A DNA stretch of 64,000 bases from Promethearchaeota archaeon. Its GTDB lineage: Archaea > Asgardarchaeota > Lokiarchaeia > Sigynarchaeales > SOKP01. Made by a program: the position numbers and the translations under genes. Every line of letters starts with the position of its first letter. Position 1 is the first letter of the stretch. Of the stretch, positions 18,501-26,518 are shown one piece after another. The stretch covers positions 1 to 64,000 of the forward strand of contig JAGXNR010000002.1 in assembly GCA_019894875.1 (NCBI GenBank), read 5' to 3'. The notes beneath the pieces are model-generated. The model had not been told where the DNA came from. It did not search any database and saw only the letters and a list, made by a program, of their open reading frames with translations.

Positions 18501-19039
18501 GAACTTGTATGGCAGAATGTCCTGCTTCTGCAATTACTATGAGTCATTTTGGGAACACTCAGATCGAACCGATGATTAAAGAGGCTGTAAAATCTTTCGA
18601 TAAGAACGGGAAACCACGTATAGTCGCATTTCTATGCAATTGGTGTAGTTATGCGGGAGCAGATTTAGCGGGTGTAAGTCGATATCAATATCCTCCAAAT
18701 ATAAGAGTTATTCGAGTAATGTGTTCAGGTGGTATGTCTAAAAGCTTTATACTACAAGCCTTTTTAGAAGGTGCTGATGGTGTGTTTATAGCTGGCTGTC
18801 ATTTAGGAGATTGTCATTATATTAGTGGCAACGAAAATGCTTATCTTCGAATGGACCATCTGAAAAATTTATTAAAAAAGATTGGAATAGAAGAAGAAAG
18901 AATGATGATCCACGCGATTTCAGCAAGTGAAGGAAAACAATTTTCAGAGTTAATTACAGAATTTACGATGAGACTTAAAAAGCTGGGTGAATTTCAAGCT
19001 CCAATAATGTTAGAAAAAATTAAAATCGAATCTAATTAG
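15554..19039 (+). CDS. Giant HdrA-HdrA-MvhD fusion (QmoA-QmoB-like), 1161 aa
   Basis: It fuses the same three parts found as separate genes just upstream. Residues 1-430: FAD fold GGGIGG (11-16), PTNDCSIC, inserted ferredoxins (107-117, 154-164) and a CIGSR...YCSSVCC motif. Residues about 445-1000: CHCG domain, second FAD fold GGGIAG (about 590), CVGSRNDEHPYCSRICC (about 742), two ferredoxins (about 938 and 979). Residues about 1020-1150: MvhD (FLCNWCSYAGADLAG, GCHLGDCHYISGN). The HTH tail of the split MvhD is absent. With two flavins and many clusters it could act as a self-contained bifurcation hub. The start ATG follows GAGGATT, 2 bp after the previous stop, so it is co-transcribed with its split paralogues. 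Confidence 0.88.
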   Translation: MEKVGAVLVVGGGIGGIQASMDLADSGYKVYLVESSMSIGGVMAQLDKTFPTNDCSICILAPKLVAAGRHENIDIIIGTIIEKVEGEAGNFFVDIKQKSLYLDQNKCTGCGLCSQVCPVEAIDVFNEGLSTRSAISVKFPQAVPLVYSIDKDMCIGCGICEGRCEANAIDYTLEHRNIRINVGAIILAIGFDEFDPTPLKIYGYGKYLNVVTSTQFERTLSASGPFSGTILRTSDGLIPKKIAFLQCIGSRDKNIGIEYCSSVCCMYTAKEAVIAKEHMDIVEPTIFSMDIRACGKDFDKYITRAQEEYGVRYIRRRISYIREVPDTKDLKVYYETESGKIVEEIFNLIVLAVGAQPPHKAKELAEKLNIELNEYGFCKTKPFSPAKTSREGIFVCGMFSEPKDIPETVVEASAAAGAVNVFLSDVRDTLIAEKEYPEELDISGDPPRIGVFVCHCGINIGGVVNVPEVVEYAKTLPNIIYVERNLYTCSADTQTNIKKKIKEHNLNRVIVASCTPRTHEPLFQETIREAGLNKYLFDLANIRDQCSWVHMHEPEEATEKAKDLVRMSVSKARNLVPLQEQEININHKGLIIGGGIAGMNASLNLADQGYEVFLVEKNEYLGGIARNIYETLENNDVQKFLQELIEKVSNHKFINVFLEAEINSVSGYIGNFTTDITFSKEKKKKNVTHGIIIVATGAKEYEPQVSDFLFGQDDRIMTQSSFEKILFTNEEKIKKLKSLVMIQCVGSRNDEHPYCSRICCSEAVKNALKAKKINPRLNISILYRDIRTYGFKEKYYNLAREKGILFIRFDNEKPPQIKIKDGKVVIQLHKIDIGEINIYADLTVLSTGIIAPEDNFNLAQMLKVPLNEDSFFLEAHVKLKPSDFATNGIFLCGTARGAANIRESISQANSAASRAVTILSKDVLKTEGITSQINENKCIGCGRCIEICPYNAIELIETTKQMGLYTSNNNKARVIKAICKGCGTCMAECPASAITMSHFGNTQIEPMIKEAVKSFDKNGKPRIVAFLCNWCSYAGADLAGVSRYQYPPNIRVIRVMCSGGMSKSFILQAFLEGADGVFIAGCHLGDCHYISGNENAYLRMDHLKNLLKKIGIEEERMMIHAISASEGKQFSELITEFTMRLKKLGEFQAPIMLEKIKIESN

Positions 19040-19089
19040 TTAAAAAAATAAATCAAGTAAAAAAAAAGAATAATAAAAATTATTTATTT

Positions 19090-20643
19090 TTAAAATACCT
19101 TATATTTTTTCAATTCAACGTCAAAAGGTATCTGTTCTAATAAAATATCCTTTAATCTCGGTGTAATAGGTCTCCCTTTTTTATGAATAGCACGCCCTAC
19201 AACCGCTTCTGCTGCTTCTAATACTAATTCCGAGAGCGTTGGATGACTATGTATTGTATTTGTGATATTTTCAATAGATAATCCGTTTTCCATTGCAAGA
19301 GCGATCTCTGCAATCAATTCTGAAGCACCCTCGCCAATACAAGAGGCCCCAACAATTTGAAGCGTATGTTTATCAGCAATCATTATAAGTAGCCCACTCT
19401 CACCCATACATTTCGCTTTTCCAAGAGAATCATAAGGAAATTGTCCTACTAACACATCTATCCCTAATTCTTTTGCTTCTTTAATTTTAAGTCCGACCGA
19501 TCCTATATTAGGGCTAGTAAAAATTGTAGAAGGAACAACTCTGTAATTTGTTCTCCTTGAATGATTTTTGAGAATTCCAAGACTATGCAGAACATTTGCA
19601 ACCGCAATATCACCCTCATAACTTGCTACATGGGCGAGCATAAGTCCTCCATTTACATCACCAATTGCATATATTCCATTAACAGCAGTTTCTAATGTGC
19701 TTGGATCAACTTCAATTGTTCCCCTACTCGTTTCAATTCCTATTTCCTCTAATCCCAAATTTTTTGATAACTTGTTTCTACCAATAGATATTAAACATAG
19801 ATCAGCTTCAAAACTAAATTTTTCTGCTTGTTCAATTTCTTCTCTTGCCACTGAGGCAGAACAGGTTATAGCTTTCACGCTTGAACCTAAGTTTTCTACA
19901 GATAAAACATTTTGAGAAGTAATTATCTTAATTCCCTTTGATTCAAATATCTTTTTTAGCTGCTTAATAATTATTGGTTCTTCCGAAGCGATTGGTGAAG
20001 GTAGATATTCTAATAAGGTTACTTTACTCCCAAAAGTCGCAAAAATGTCTGCAAACTCACATCCAATAACGCCTGCTCCAATAATTAACAAACGTTCTGG
20101 AATAGTCTTGAAATTAGAATCTAAAATATCATCACTTGTTAAGATTCTTTTATGATCAACGTTAAAGTTTGGTATTAAACTAGGAGTTGAACCTGTTGCA
20201 ATTATAACCCTTTTTGCCTGAATTAACTCATCATTTTTATCTCCCTGAATTAATACGTTAAAACCTTCTTGAGCATTACCTCCCAGTATCTTACCACATC
20301 CAATATAAACATCATTTTTCCAAGCATTTTGTAAATTTACGATACCAGTGCCAAGCTCATTTACGATCTTATTTTTTCGCTCTACTACTTTGCTGAAATT
20401 AGAACTAATACCTGTAATTTCTACACCAAATTCTTCTGCATCTTGAAGTTTCTCAATAAAATGGGCAGAAGCAAGCAATGCTTTAGTAGGGATGCATCCT
20501 CTATTTAAGCATGTGCCACCTAATTTATCTTTTTCAATCAAGGCGACCTTAGCTCCATATTGAGCGGCTCTGATAGCAGAATGGTACCCACCTGGTCCTG
20601 CACCGATGATTGCTAGATCGTATACTTTTTCAATTATTTTCAT
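19090..20643 (-). CDS. lpdA: Dihydrolipoamide dehydrogenase
   Basis: A 517-residue flavoprotein disulfide oxidoreductase that reoxidises dihydrolipoyl groups with NAD+. It shows the FAD motif GAGPGG (14-19), the redox pair GGTCLNRGC (Cys45/Cys50), the NAD-binding GAGVIGCEFADIFATFG, and the C-terminal HSHPTLSE carrying the His-Glu active-site dyad. It runs slightly longer than the typical 460-480 residues at the C-terminus. No 2-oxoacid dehydrogenase or glycine cleavage gene is adjacent, so its lipoyl partner is elsewhere. It converges with the Hdr cluster. Confidence 0.93.
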   Translation of the reverse strand: MKIIEKVYDLAIIGAGPGGYHSAIRAAQYGAKVALIEKDKLGGTCLNRGCIPTKALLASAHFIEKLQDAEEFGVEITGISSNFSKVVERKNKIVNELGTGIVNLQNAWKNDVYIGCGKILGGNAQEGFNVLIQGDKNDELIQAKRVIIATGSTPSLIPNFNVDHKRILTSDDILDSNFKTIPERLLIIGAGVIGCEFADIFATFGSKVTLLEYLPSPIASEEPIIIKQLKKIFESKGIKIITSQNVLSVENLGSSVKAITCSASVAREEIEQAEKFSFEADLCLISIGRNKLSKNLGLEEIGIETSRGTIEVDPSTLETAVNGIYAIGDVNGGLMLAHVASYEGDIAVANVLHSLGILKNHSRRTNYRVVPSTIFTSPNIGSVGLKIKEAKELGIDVLVGQFPYDSLGKAKCMGESGLLIMIADKHTLQIVGASCIGEGASELIAEIALAMENGLSIENITNTIHSHPTLSELVLEAAEAVVGRAIHKKGRPITPRLKDILLEQIPFDVELKKYKVF

Positions 20644-20696
20644 ATACCTTACCTCTGCTTAATATTTCGTTAATTTTCATTAGACCCGTAAACTCA

Positions 20697-21293
20697 TTAT
20701 ATGAATCTCGAGCTCTGAATGAAAAGGACGTTAGATTTAACATTTAATTCTTTCAGTTGTTTCATGATTTCCATAAAAGTATTCTCCTCACCAAAATGAA
20801 TAAAAGTCAAATCTTCATCTGGACGATCTTTTATGACTTCTAAAATTCTTTTGGTAATTGCATTTGTTCTTACCTGTTGATTAACATAGAATTCCAATTC
20901 TTTTAGTTCGCTTGCATAGTAATCTATCAAATAACGTAGCTCTTGAGCGCTAGAAACATTTTTGTTTTTTAATGAATCGTAAGTAGATTTTAATTCATCA
21001 TACTTATTTTGGATTTCACTAATTTGGCTTGAAAAATGCCCTTTTACATAATGTGGTAATTCAATCGTGAAATAAGGGATTTTAAACTTCCTTAATACTT
21101 TCGATAAAGGAGTTTCGTTAAACTCCCTTAAAATCATATACCCTAAATCGATTGTAGCAAAATTGATGGAAATATCTTTTATTGCATTAAACAAGCCTTC
21201 TACATTGTCTTCTTTTACCATGCCATCCCTTTCTTGTATCATATATATAGAAAAATTATTATCCGCCAATGTTTCAAACATTATATTATCCAT
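20697..21293 (-). CDS. Coiled-coil protein of unknown function
   Basis: About 198 residues; I do not recognise a family with confidence. The middle contains a predicted coiled coil (ISEIQNKYDELKSTYDSLKN). The first part has an alpha/beta look. The start at 21293 is chosen because GAGGGATG lies about 9 nt upstream; the longer frame upstream encodes a low-complexity Lys/Asn stretch. It sits upstream of lpdA on the same strand, 53 bp apart, so the two may be co-transcribed. Confidence 0.6.
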   Translation of the reverse strand: MDNIMFETLADNNFSIYMIQERDGMVKEDNVEGLFNAIKDISINFATIDLGYMILREFNETPLSKVLRKFKIPYFTIELPHYVKGHFSSQISEIQNKYDELKSTYDSLKNKNVSSAQELRYLIDYYASELKELEFYVNQQVRTNAITKRILEVIKDRPDEDLTFIHFGEENTFMEIMKQLKELNVKSNVLFIQSSRFI

Positions 21294-21731
21294 TTTTCTC
21301 ATCCCTCTTTTTTTGTTTTTTTTATTTTTTTTTAACGACCAATTTTCGGCGAAAATGATCTGAATTTGATCATATAAACTATCAGAATCATCCCTTCTTA
21401 TTACTATATTCTTACATAAATTCATGTAGGAATACAAATTTCCGTCGAGAGCCGAAAAACTTATCGTTCTCTAATAATATTATGTTCATCTTCGTTTATA
21501 AAGATTGTGGTTTTCATTAATTTCTTGATCGAATAACGAAAAAGTGATCGATCAAAAATGATCATGTATATAGGAAAATGCAATAAAATTATTCTATCAC
21601 AATTATACATAGTTGAACAAATTCGATAATATGATGCAATTTTATAATAGATATAATATAGATTATGGAAATCAAGATAATAAAACAGTCCATCTACTAT
21701 TCTTCTCAAAAAATCATGGTTTATTATTCGG
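21294..21731. other. AT-rich intergenic stretch
   Basis: The region holds a poly-A/T run and TGATCGATCA/TGATCATG palindromes near 21544-21566. A 82-codon minus-strand frame within it lacks a ribosome site and looks like chance composition. No supportable gene. Confidence 0.4.
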
Positions 21732-21820
21732 ATATTGAAATTTATTGAACAAAAAAGAATAATTCTTCGGTAAAATTATAGAGATGGAGAATTAGTAGTT
21801 AATTTTTTATTATTTTTCTC
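21732..21820 (+). repeat. 89-bp direct repeat, left copy
   Basis: It matches 23215-23303 over 89 ungapped positions with about 7 mismatches. The two copies bracket the small regulator and the LRR gene. The right copy lies directly in front of the GH2 gene; the left copy has no such gene after it. Confidence 0.8.
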
Positions 21821-21901
21821 AACAACTCCTAGTTCTTTTAGTAGGTTATTACGACGATCTAAGACATGAACTGTTCGTTCTTTTACTTGCTCCTTTTTCA
21901 C
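21776..21901 (-). CDS. Possible 41-residue peptide downstream of the winged-helix gene
   Basis: GTG start with AGGTGG 5 nt upstream; product is basic and helical (VKERTVHVLDRRNNLLKELG). It follows the winged-helix gene on the same strand and its 3' end lies in the left direct repeat. It could equally be a decayed tail of the regulator. Weak call. Confidence 0.3.
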   Translation of the reverse strand: MKKEQVKERTVHVLDRRNNLLKELGVVEKNNKKLTTNSPSL

Positions 21902-21939
21902 AAACCACCTATTATTTTTATAAATTTGTATGATATAGT

Positions 21940-22188
21940 TTATAAGAAGAATTTTCCAAAATCTGTCGGAAAAATATACTTATGCTTTCCAACACGCTTC
22001 CTATAGATCAATTTTCGTTTCTCTAAGTCAGATAAATGCTCAGATGCTGTTGATTTAGAGATTTTAAATTTTTCTTGAATATCCTCCGAAACAACAGGTG
22101 GTTCACGATACCTATTCTCTCGTATAAAAATCATCATCTTTCCTTTCATGGTAAATAAACAATCTAATTCATGATCATTTAAATACAC
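21940..22188 (-). CDS. Small winged-helix transcriptional regulator
   Basis: An 82-residue protein consisting almost only of an ArsR/MarR-type winged helix: a recognition region VSEDIQEKFKISKSTASEHL followed by a wing (LIYRKRVGKHKYIFP). No Cys metal site is seen. The start is GTG with weak AGGT upstream. It is divergent from the LRR gene with only 23 bp between starts, so binding at its own promoter would also affect the LRR gene. Confidence 0.6.
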   Translation of the reverse strand: MYLNDHELDCLFTMKGKMMIFIRENRYREPPVVSEDIQEKFKISKSTASEHLSDLEKRKLIYRKRVGKHKYIFPTDFGKFFL

Positions 22189-22211
22189 GGGGAACCTTAC
22201 AGATCATAACC

Positions 22212-23126
22212 ATGAACGAGAAAAATCCCGAACAATTTGTTGTCCATAAAGGAGAAAAGATTTTCGTCGAACAAGGACGGTTAGAAATTGAATCTCGCCA
22301 TAATGTGGAGCATCTTACCGACGTTCACGGGTTCGAAACGCTCAGCAATCTAAAGATATTGCAGATTTATGGATATAGCTTAAGAAAAATTGAAAATCTT
22401 GATGCTCTCGAACAATTGGAATACCTCATTATTAATAAAAGCGAGTATCTCAATAAGATTGAAAACCTTGAGAATCTCACCCGCTTAAAATATCTTGATC
22501 TCAGCAGGAACCAAATCGCTGAAATTGAAGGCTTAGAAACCCTAAAAGACCTCGAAACTCTAAAATTTGGTAATTCGCAAGAGGGATGGGGTAATCTCAT
22601 CACAGAAATTAAAGGACTGGATACCCTCAGCAAGCTAAAAGAACTTAGATTCATCTGTAATATGGTTCGAGAACTCAAGGGCTTAGAGAACTTACGAAAT
22701 CTAGAACTATTAGACCTAACCTCAAATAAGATTACAGAGATAAAGGGAATTGCCCACTTGAACAACTTGAAAGATTTGCTTCTTAATGGGAATAATATTC
22801 AAAAATTACACGGGATTAACACCCCATTAAACCTGAAAAGGCTATATATTGGTGGTAATCAAATTAGTGAAATTGAAGGGATTGACCGATTAGTTAACCT
22901 TCAATCCCTAAGTCTTGGTAGCAATAAATTAACTGAAATTAATGGAATTGGTTCATTGCAGAACTTAGAATGGCTGGGTTTATCCTTTAACCAGATAAAA
23001 GAAATTAACGGCCTTGAATCCTTGAGGAAGCTTAGAGAATTGGATATTATAGACAATCCCTTAAGCCAAAACTCCCTTCACATTCTTGAACAAATGAAGA
23101 AACGAGGAATTACCGTATTAAAATAA
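22212..23126 (+). CDS. Leucine-rich-repeat protein (SDS22-like)
   Basis: A 304-residue protein with about ten LRRs of 22 residues running from about residue 40 to the end, each with the pattern LxxLxxLxLxxNxIxEIxGL as in SDS22/internalin-type repeats. No signal peptide or membrane segment, so it is cytoplasmic, with a protein-binding solenoid as the likely role. TTTAAATA about 30 nt upstream of the ATG suggests a leaderless transcript overlapping the divergent regulator. It lies between 89-bp direct repeats. Confidence 0.85.
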   Translation: MNEKNPEQFVVHKGEKIFVEQGRLEIESRHNVEHLTDVHGFETLSNLKILQIYGYSLRKIENLDALEQLEYLIINKSEYLNKIENLENLTRLKYLDLSRNQIAEIEGLETLKDLETLKFGNSQEGWGNLITEIKGLDTLSKLKELRFICNMVRELKGLENLRNLELLDLTSNKITEIKGIAHLNNLKDLLLNGNNIQKLHGINTPLNLKRLYIGGNQISEIEGIDRLVNLQSLSLGSNKLTEINGIGSLQNLEWLGLSFNQIKEINGLESLRKLRELDIIDNPLSQNSLHILEQMKKRGITVLK

Positions 23127-23214
23127 GCACGGGCACAATAAACCTTAAGGAATCCTTATTATCTTGATATATTTCTTTTTACTAAGATAATTGCTTATTT
23201 TTACTTCGGTGAAA

Positions 23215-23303
23215 ATATTGAAATTTATTGAACAAAAAAGAATAATTCTTCAACAAAGTTATAGAGATGTAGAATTAGTAGGTAAATTTTTATTATTTTT
23301 CTC
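23215..23303 (+). repeat. 89-bp direct repeat, right copy
   Basis: Partner of 21732-21820; ends 13 bp before the GH2 start codon and may contain that gene's promoter or leader. Confidence 0.8.
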
Positions 23304-23315
23304 TTTTTCTTATTC

Positions 23316-25178
23316 ATGAGTTTTAAGGAGCAAGAGAACCTACCTCGACCAGAATATCCTAGACCCCAATTCATAAGAGAAGATAATTGGTTAAATCTCA
23401 ATGGAGAATGGGATTTCGCTTTTGATGATTTAGGTTTAGGAATAAAAGAAAGATGGTATAAAAATGGGGCTTTCAATAAGTTTGATAAGAAAATTATTGT
23501 TCCGTTCTGTTTCCAGAGTAAATTGAGTGGAATAGAAGATAATTCTTTTCATGATATCATCTGGTATAGACGAGAATTTGTAGTACCAAAACAATTTGAA
23601 GATAAAAGAGTACTACTTCATTTTGGGGCTGTTGATTATTCCTGTAAAGTATATTTAAATGGGGAGTTTGTTGGCTCTCATGAAGGGGGTTATATTGGAT
23701 TTTCAATAGATATTACGGATTTTATTGAAGAGTCAAACGTTTTGGTACTACGAGTAGAAGATCCTAGCCAATCCCTGGAAATACCAAGGGGGAAGCAATA
23801 CTGGAGAGAGGAGATAGAAAGAATTTTCTACCCCAGAGTTTCAGGGATATGGCAAACTGTGTGGATAGAATTTCTTTCCTCAGATTTTTATCTAAAAAAA
23901 TTGAAAATGACTCCTGATGTGGATAAATCTGAACTAATGTTCGAATTCAATGTTCACGGAACTAATTTCTCCGATATTTTTCTAAAATTTGAAATTTTAT
24001 TTGAAAACCAAGGTGTTATTAAAGAAGATATTGATTTGCATTTTTTGGGAACATTTGAAGATGTAGAGATTAAAACCGAATACGGAGGAAGATTATTCCC
24101 AAAAACACCGAATTGTTTTAAATTTAAGGTTCAAATTCCTAATAATTCAATTTATCTTTGGGATACCGAGAAACCTAATCTGTACGATGTGTTTTTCAAG
24201 GTTTATAATAGAAACTCAGGTTATATTTATGATGAGGTAAAAAGTTATTTTGGGTTAAGAAGCATTTCAGTATCCGATGTTAAACAGAAAGAAAATAAAC
24301 AAATTTTACTAAATAATAAACCCTTATATCAGAAACTCTTTTTAGTACAGGGATATTGGCCTGATGGATTATACACGGCCCCCTCTGAAAATGACATTCT
24401 AAAAGACATACAATATATAAAAGATTTTGGATTCAATGGTTTAAGAACGCATCAGAAAGCTTTTGATCCTCTATTTCTCCATTGGTGTGATAAAATGGGC
24501 GTTTTAGTGTGGGGAGAAATAGGGAATACACAGCGATTTACCGTAAATTCACAAATGCGTTTGTTGAATGAATTTGTAGAAGAAATAGAACGTGATTATA
24601 ATCATCCGTCTATTATTGCGTGGGTACCTATCAATGAGTCATGGGGTGTCTTCAGTCCAAAAAGAGATCCTAAAAGAGCAGCTTACACTATTTCGTTATT
24701 TTACTTAATAAAATCGGTTGATTCAACAAGATTGGTAGTCGACGATGATGGATGGTGGCATACGAAAACAGATATCTGTACAAGACACTATTATGCAGAT
24801 TCTCAATCAATAGATTTACCGAATTCTTTAGAGGAAGAGATTCAGAGCCATGAAGGGGGACAGGTAGAAATTTATCTAGAACCCTATAAATATAAGGATG
24901 AACCAATTATTTACAGTGAAATAGGTGGATTTGGATATAGTGGGAATAGTCCCAATGGATGGGGTTATGGGCGTTTGTCGAAGGATCCAGAACATTTGTT
25001 TGATAACGTGTTATTATTATTAAAAGAATTCAATAAAAGAAAAGGTTGGATTCAGGGATTTTGTTATACCGAACTATATGACCAATATCAAGAGATAAAT
25101 GGGTTGTTAACACTTAACAGGGAACCTAAATTTCCTCCTGGTAAGTTAAAAGAAAAGTTAGATAAGATGTTCTTTTAA
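23316..25178 (+). CDS. Glycoside hydrolase family 2 protein
   Basis: A 620-residue cytoplasmic enzyme with the GH2 layout: N-terminal sugar-binding jelly roll (ENLPRPEYPRPQF, WYRREFVVP), an immunoglobulin-like domain, and a C-terminal TIM barrel. The acid/base Glu is in WVPINESWG (about 445) and the nucleophile Glu in IYSEIGGFGYSG (about 533). Family members are beta-galactosidases, -glucuronidases or -mannosidases; the substrate is not clear from sequence. No signal peptide, so oligosaccharides would need import. It stands alone next to the LRR module. Confidence 0.85.
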   Translation: MSFKEQENLPRPEYPRPQFIREDNWLNLNGEWDFAFDDLGLGIKERWYKNGAFNKFDKKIIVPFCFQSKLSGIEDNSFHDIIWYRREFVVPKQFEDKRVLLHFGAVDYSCKVYLNGEFVGSHEGGYIGFSIDITDFIEESNVLVLRVEDPSQSLEIPRGKQYWREEIERIFYPRVSGIWQTVWIEFLSSDFYLKKLKMTPDVDKSELMFEFNVHGTNFSDIFLKFEILFENQGVIKEDIDLHFLGTFEDVEIKTEYGGRLFPKTPNCFKFKVQIPNNSIYLWDTEKPNLYDVFFKVYNRNSGYIYDEVKSYFGLRSISVSDVKQKENKQILLNNKPLYQKLFLVQGYWPDGLYTAPSENDILKDIQYIKDFGFNGLRTHQKAFDPLFLHWCDKMGVLVWGEIGNTQRFTVNSQMRLLNEFVEEIERDYNHPSIIAWVPINESWGVFSPKRDPKRAAYTISLFYLIKSVDSTRLVVDDDGWWHTKTDICTRHYYADSQSIDLPNSLEEEIQSHEGGQVEIYLEPYKYKDEPIIYSEIGGFGYSGNSPNGWGYGRLSKDPEHLFDNVLLLLKEFNKRKGWIQGFCYTELYDQYQEINGLLTLNREPKFPPGKLKEKLDKMFF

Positions 25179-25206
25179 AAATATCTCTACATTTCTTTTC
25201 TAGTAA

Positions 25207-26001
25207 TCATTTCGTTAATTCTTCCACCTTTTTTTCTAACATTTTAATCTTTTCCTTCAATTGTTCTTCTGTCTTTAATCTCTCTGAAATGTCAGTAAAA
25301 GTAGCGACCATGTACGAAGGGGAGATCTGAAAGGCGTGAACTTGATATGCTCCTTTAATTCTCTCATCTTCATATTCAACATGATCCCATTTCCAAGACC
25401 CTTCTGTCCTAGCTAATTCACGGTAGCGATCTGGAATATCCGTTTCAATTAAAGGTGGAAATGCTTCTTCAATAGATTTCCCAACAAATTCCATATTATC
25501 AACATTAAGGATTTCATCAGCAGCTGGATTGGCACCAATAAAAACTAGACGCCCATCTTCATATAAGTGATACATATGAATACCAATTGGAATTGAATTA
25601 AAGAGAGATCTTAAATTTTCTTGCGATTCCCTTAGTTTTTCTTCTGTTTCCTTGAGTTCTGTGATGTCTTCACCTGAGCTCAAAGATGCAACAATACTTC
25701 CATCATCGTCATATAATAGTGCATTATGCCAGGAGATAAGCAATTCGTCACCCGCTTTAGTTATTATTGAATTATTATAAAATTCAAAGGGTTCTAATTC
25801 TCCTTTGATCAGCGCTTTAAATACATTTTTAAGCTCTTCCCGGTTCTTTTTAGGAATACAAATTTCAAACCAATTCTTTCCTAGTAACTCTCCCTCTTTA
25901 TAACCAAGGATTTCATAACCTTTTTTATTTAATAAAGTAATAGTTCCTTCTCTATTTATAGCAACAAGGATAACTCCAGCTAAATCTAAATAATTTTTCA
26001 A
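25207..26001 (-). CDS. PAS-PAS sensor protein without kinase domain
   Basis: About 264 residues with two PAS domains (1-110 and about 125-245) ending in a coiled coil (KEKIKMLEKKVEELTK). There is no HisKA or HATPase, so it may sense a ligand and act on another protein, or be the sensory half of a split kinase. The first canonical start is TTG at 26001, but a strong AGGAGG at 26045-26050 lies 7-10 nt before in-frame ATC/ATT codons (26032-26037), suggesting a start about a dozen residues further upstream. Confidence 0.65.
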   Translation of the reverse strand: MKNYLDLAGVILVAINREGTITLLNKKGYEILGYKEGELLGKNWFEICIPKKNREELKNVFKALIKGELEPFEFYNNSIITKAGDELLISWHNALLYDDDGSIVASLSSGEDITELKETEEKLRESQENLRSLFNSIPIGIHMYHLYEDGRLVFIGANPAADEILNVDNMEFVGKSIEEAFPPLIETDIPDRYRELARTEGSWKWDHVEYEDERIKGAYQVHAFQISPSYMVATFTDISERLKTEEQLKEKIKMLEKKVEELTK

Positions 26002-26069
26002 TTTTCCCTTAGATTTCTCTATTGGGTTTTGAATGATTGTTTCACCTCCTAAAGTAGAAACTAAATTAA

Positions 26070-26381
26070 CTAATTTTGTTTTATACTATTTACAATATTG
26101 TTAAAGAATATAAAATAATTTGCTAGAAATATATCACCAAGACCCATACTAATTACCCCGGAAACCATAGCAGCAAATCCTGTCATTCACGTTATAATGT
26201 TATTACTATTTGAGCCCAAAATAGCTGCTGCAACACCAACCATTAAGGCAAAAGTTGAGATTAGGTCATCATTTAAACCTAAGATAATACTACGGATATT
26301 TCCTCCTCCAGCAATATGTTCTTGTTGCCTAGAACTCAAGACAAATCGCGTGAAAATCAATTTTATATTTGCTATATTCAA
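26070..26381 (-). pseudogene. Broken VIT1/CCC1-family metal transporter
   Basis: The frame shows the family signature IRSIILGLNDDLISTFALMVGVAAA, then a TGA (26187-26189), then in the same frame TGFAAMVSGVISMGLGD, the second half of the conserved first hairpin. It ends at a TAG, far short of the normal three further membrane helices. Because the transporter is also truncated, I read the TGA as a nonsense mutation (likely GGA to TGA) and not selenocysteine. Confidence 0.65.
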
Positions 26382-26518
26382 TTATATAATTATTATCTTG
26401 AATCTGTTTTGTTTTAAAATTATTAGTCTCTTGTGGAAGAATCTTCTTTTTTCTTAGAAGAGGCCTTAGTTTAACCCATACAGATTTAATTTTATTATAG
26501 TTAAATAAAAAGAAGTAA

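Noticed and set aside
21461..21709. 82-codon minus-strand frame
   Set aside because: AT-driven composition, no ribosome site, no recognisable fold.
26187..26189. Selenocysteine at the TGA in the VIT1/CCC1 fragment
   Set aside because: The position is not a conserved Cys, and the gene is also truncated shortly afterwards; no 3' hairpin was seen.
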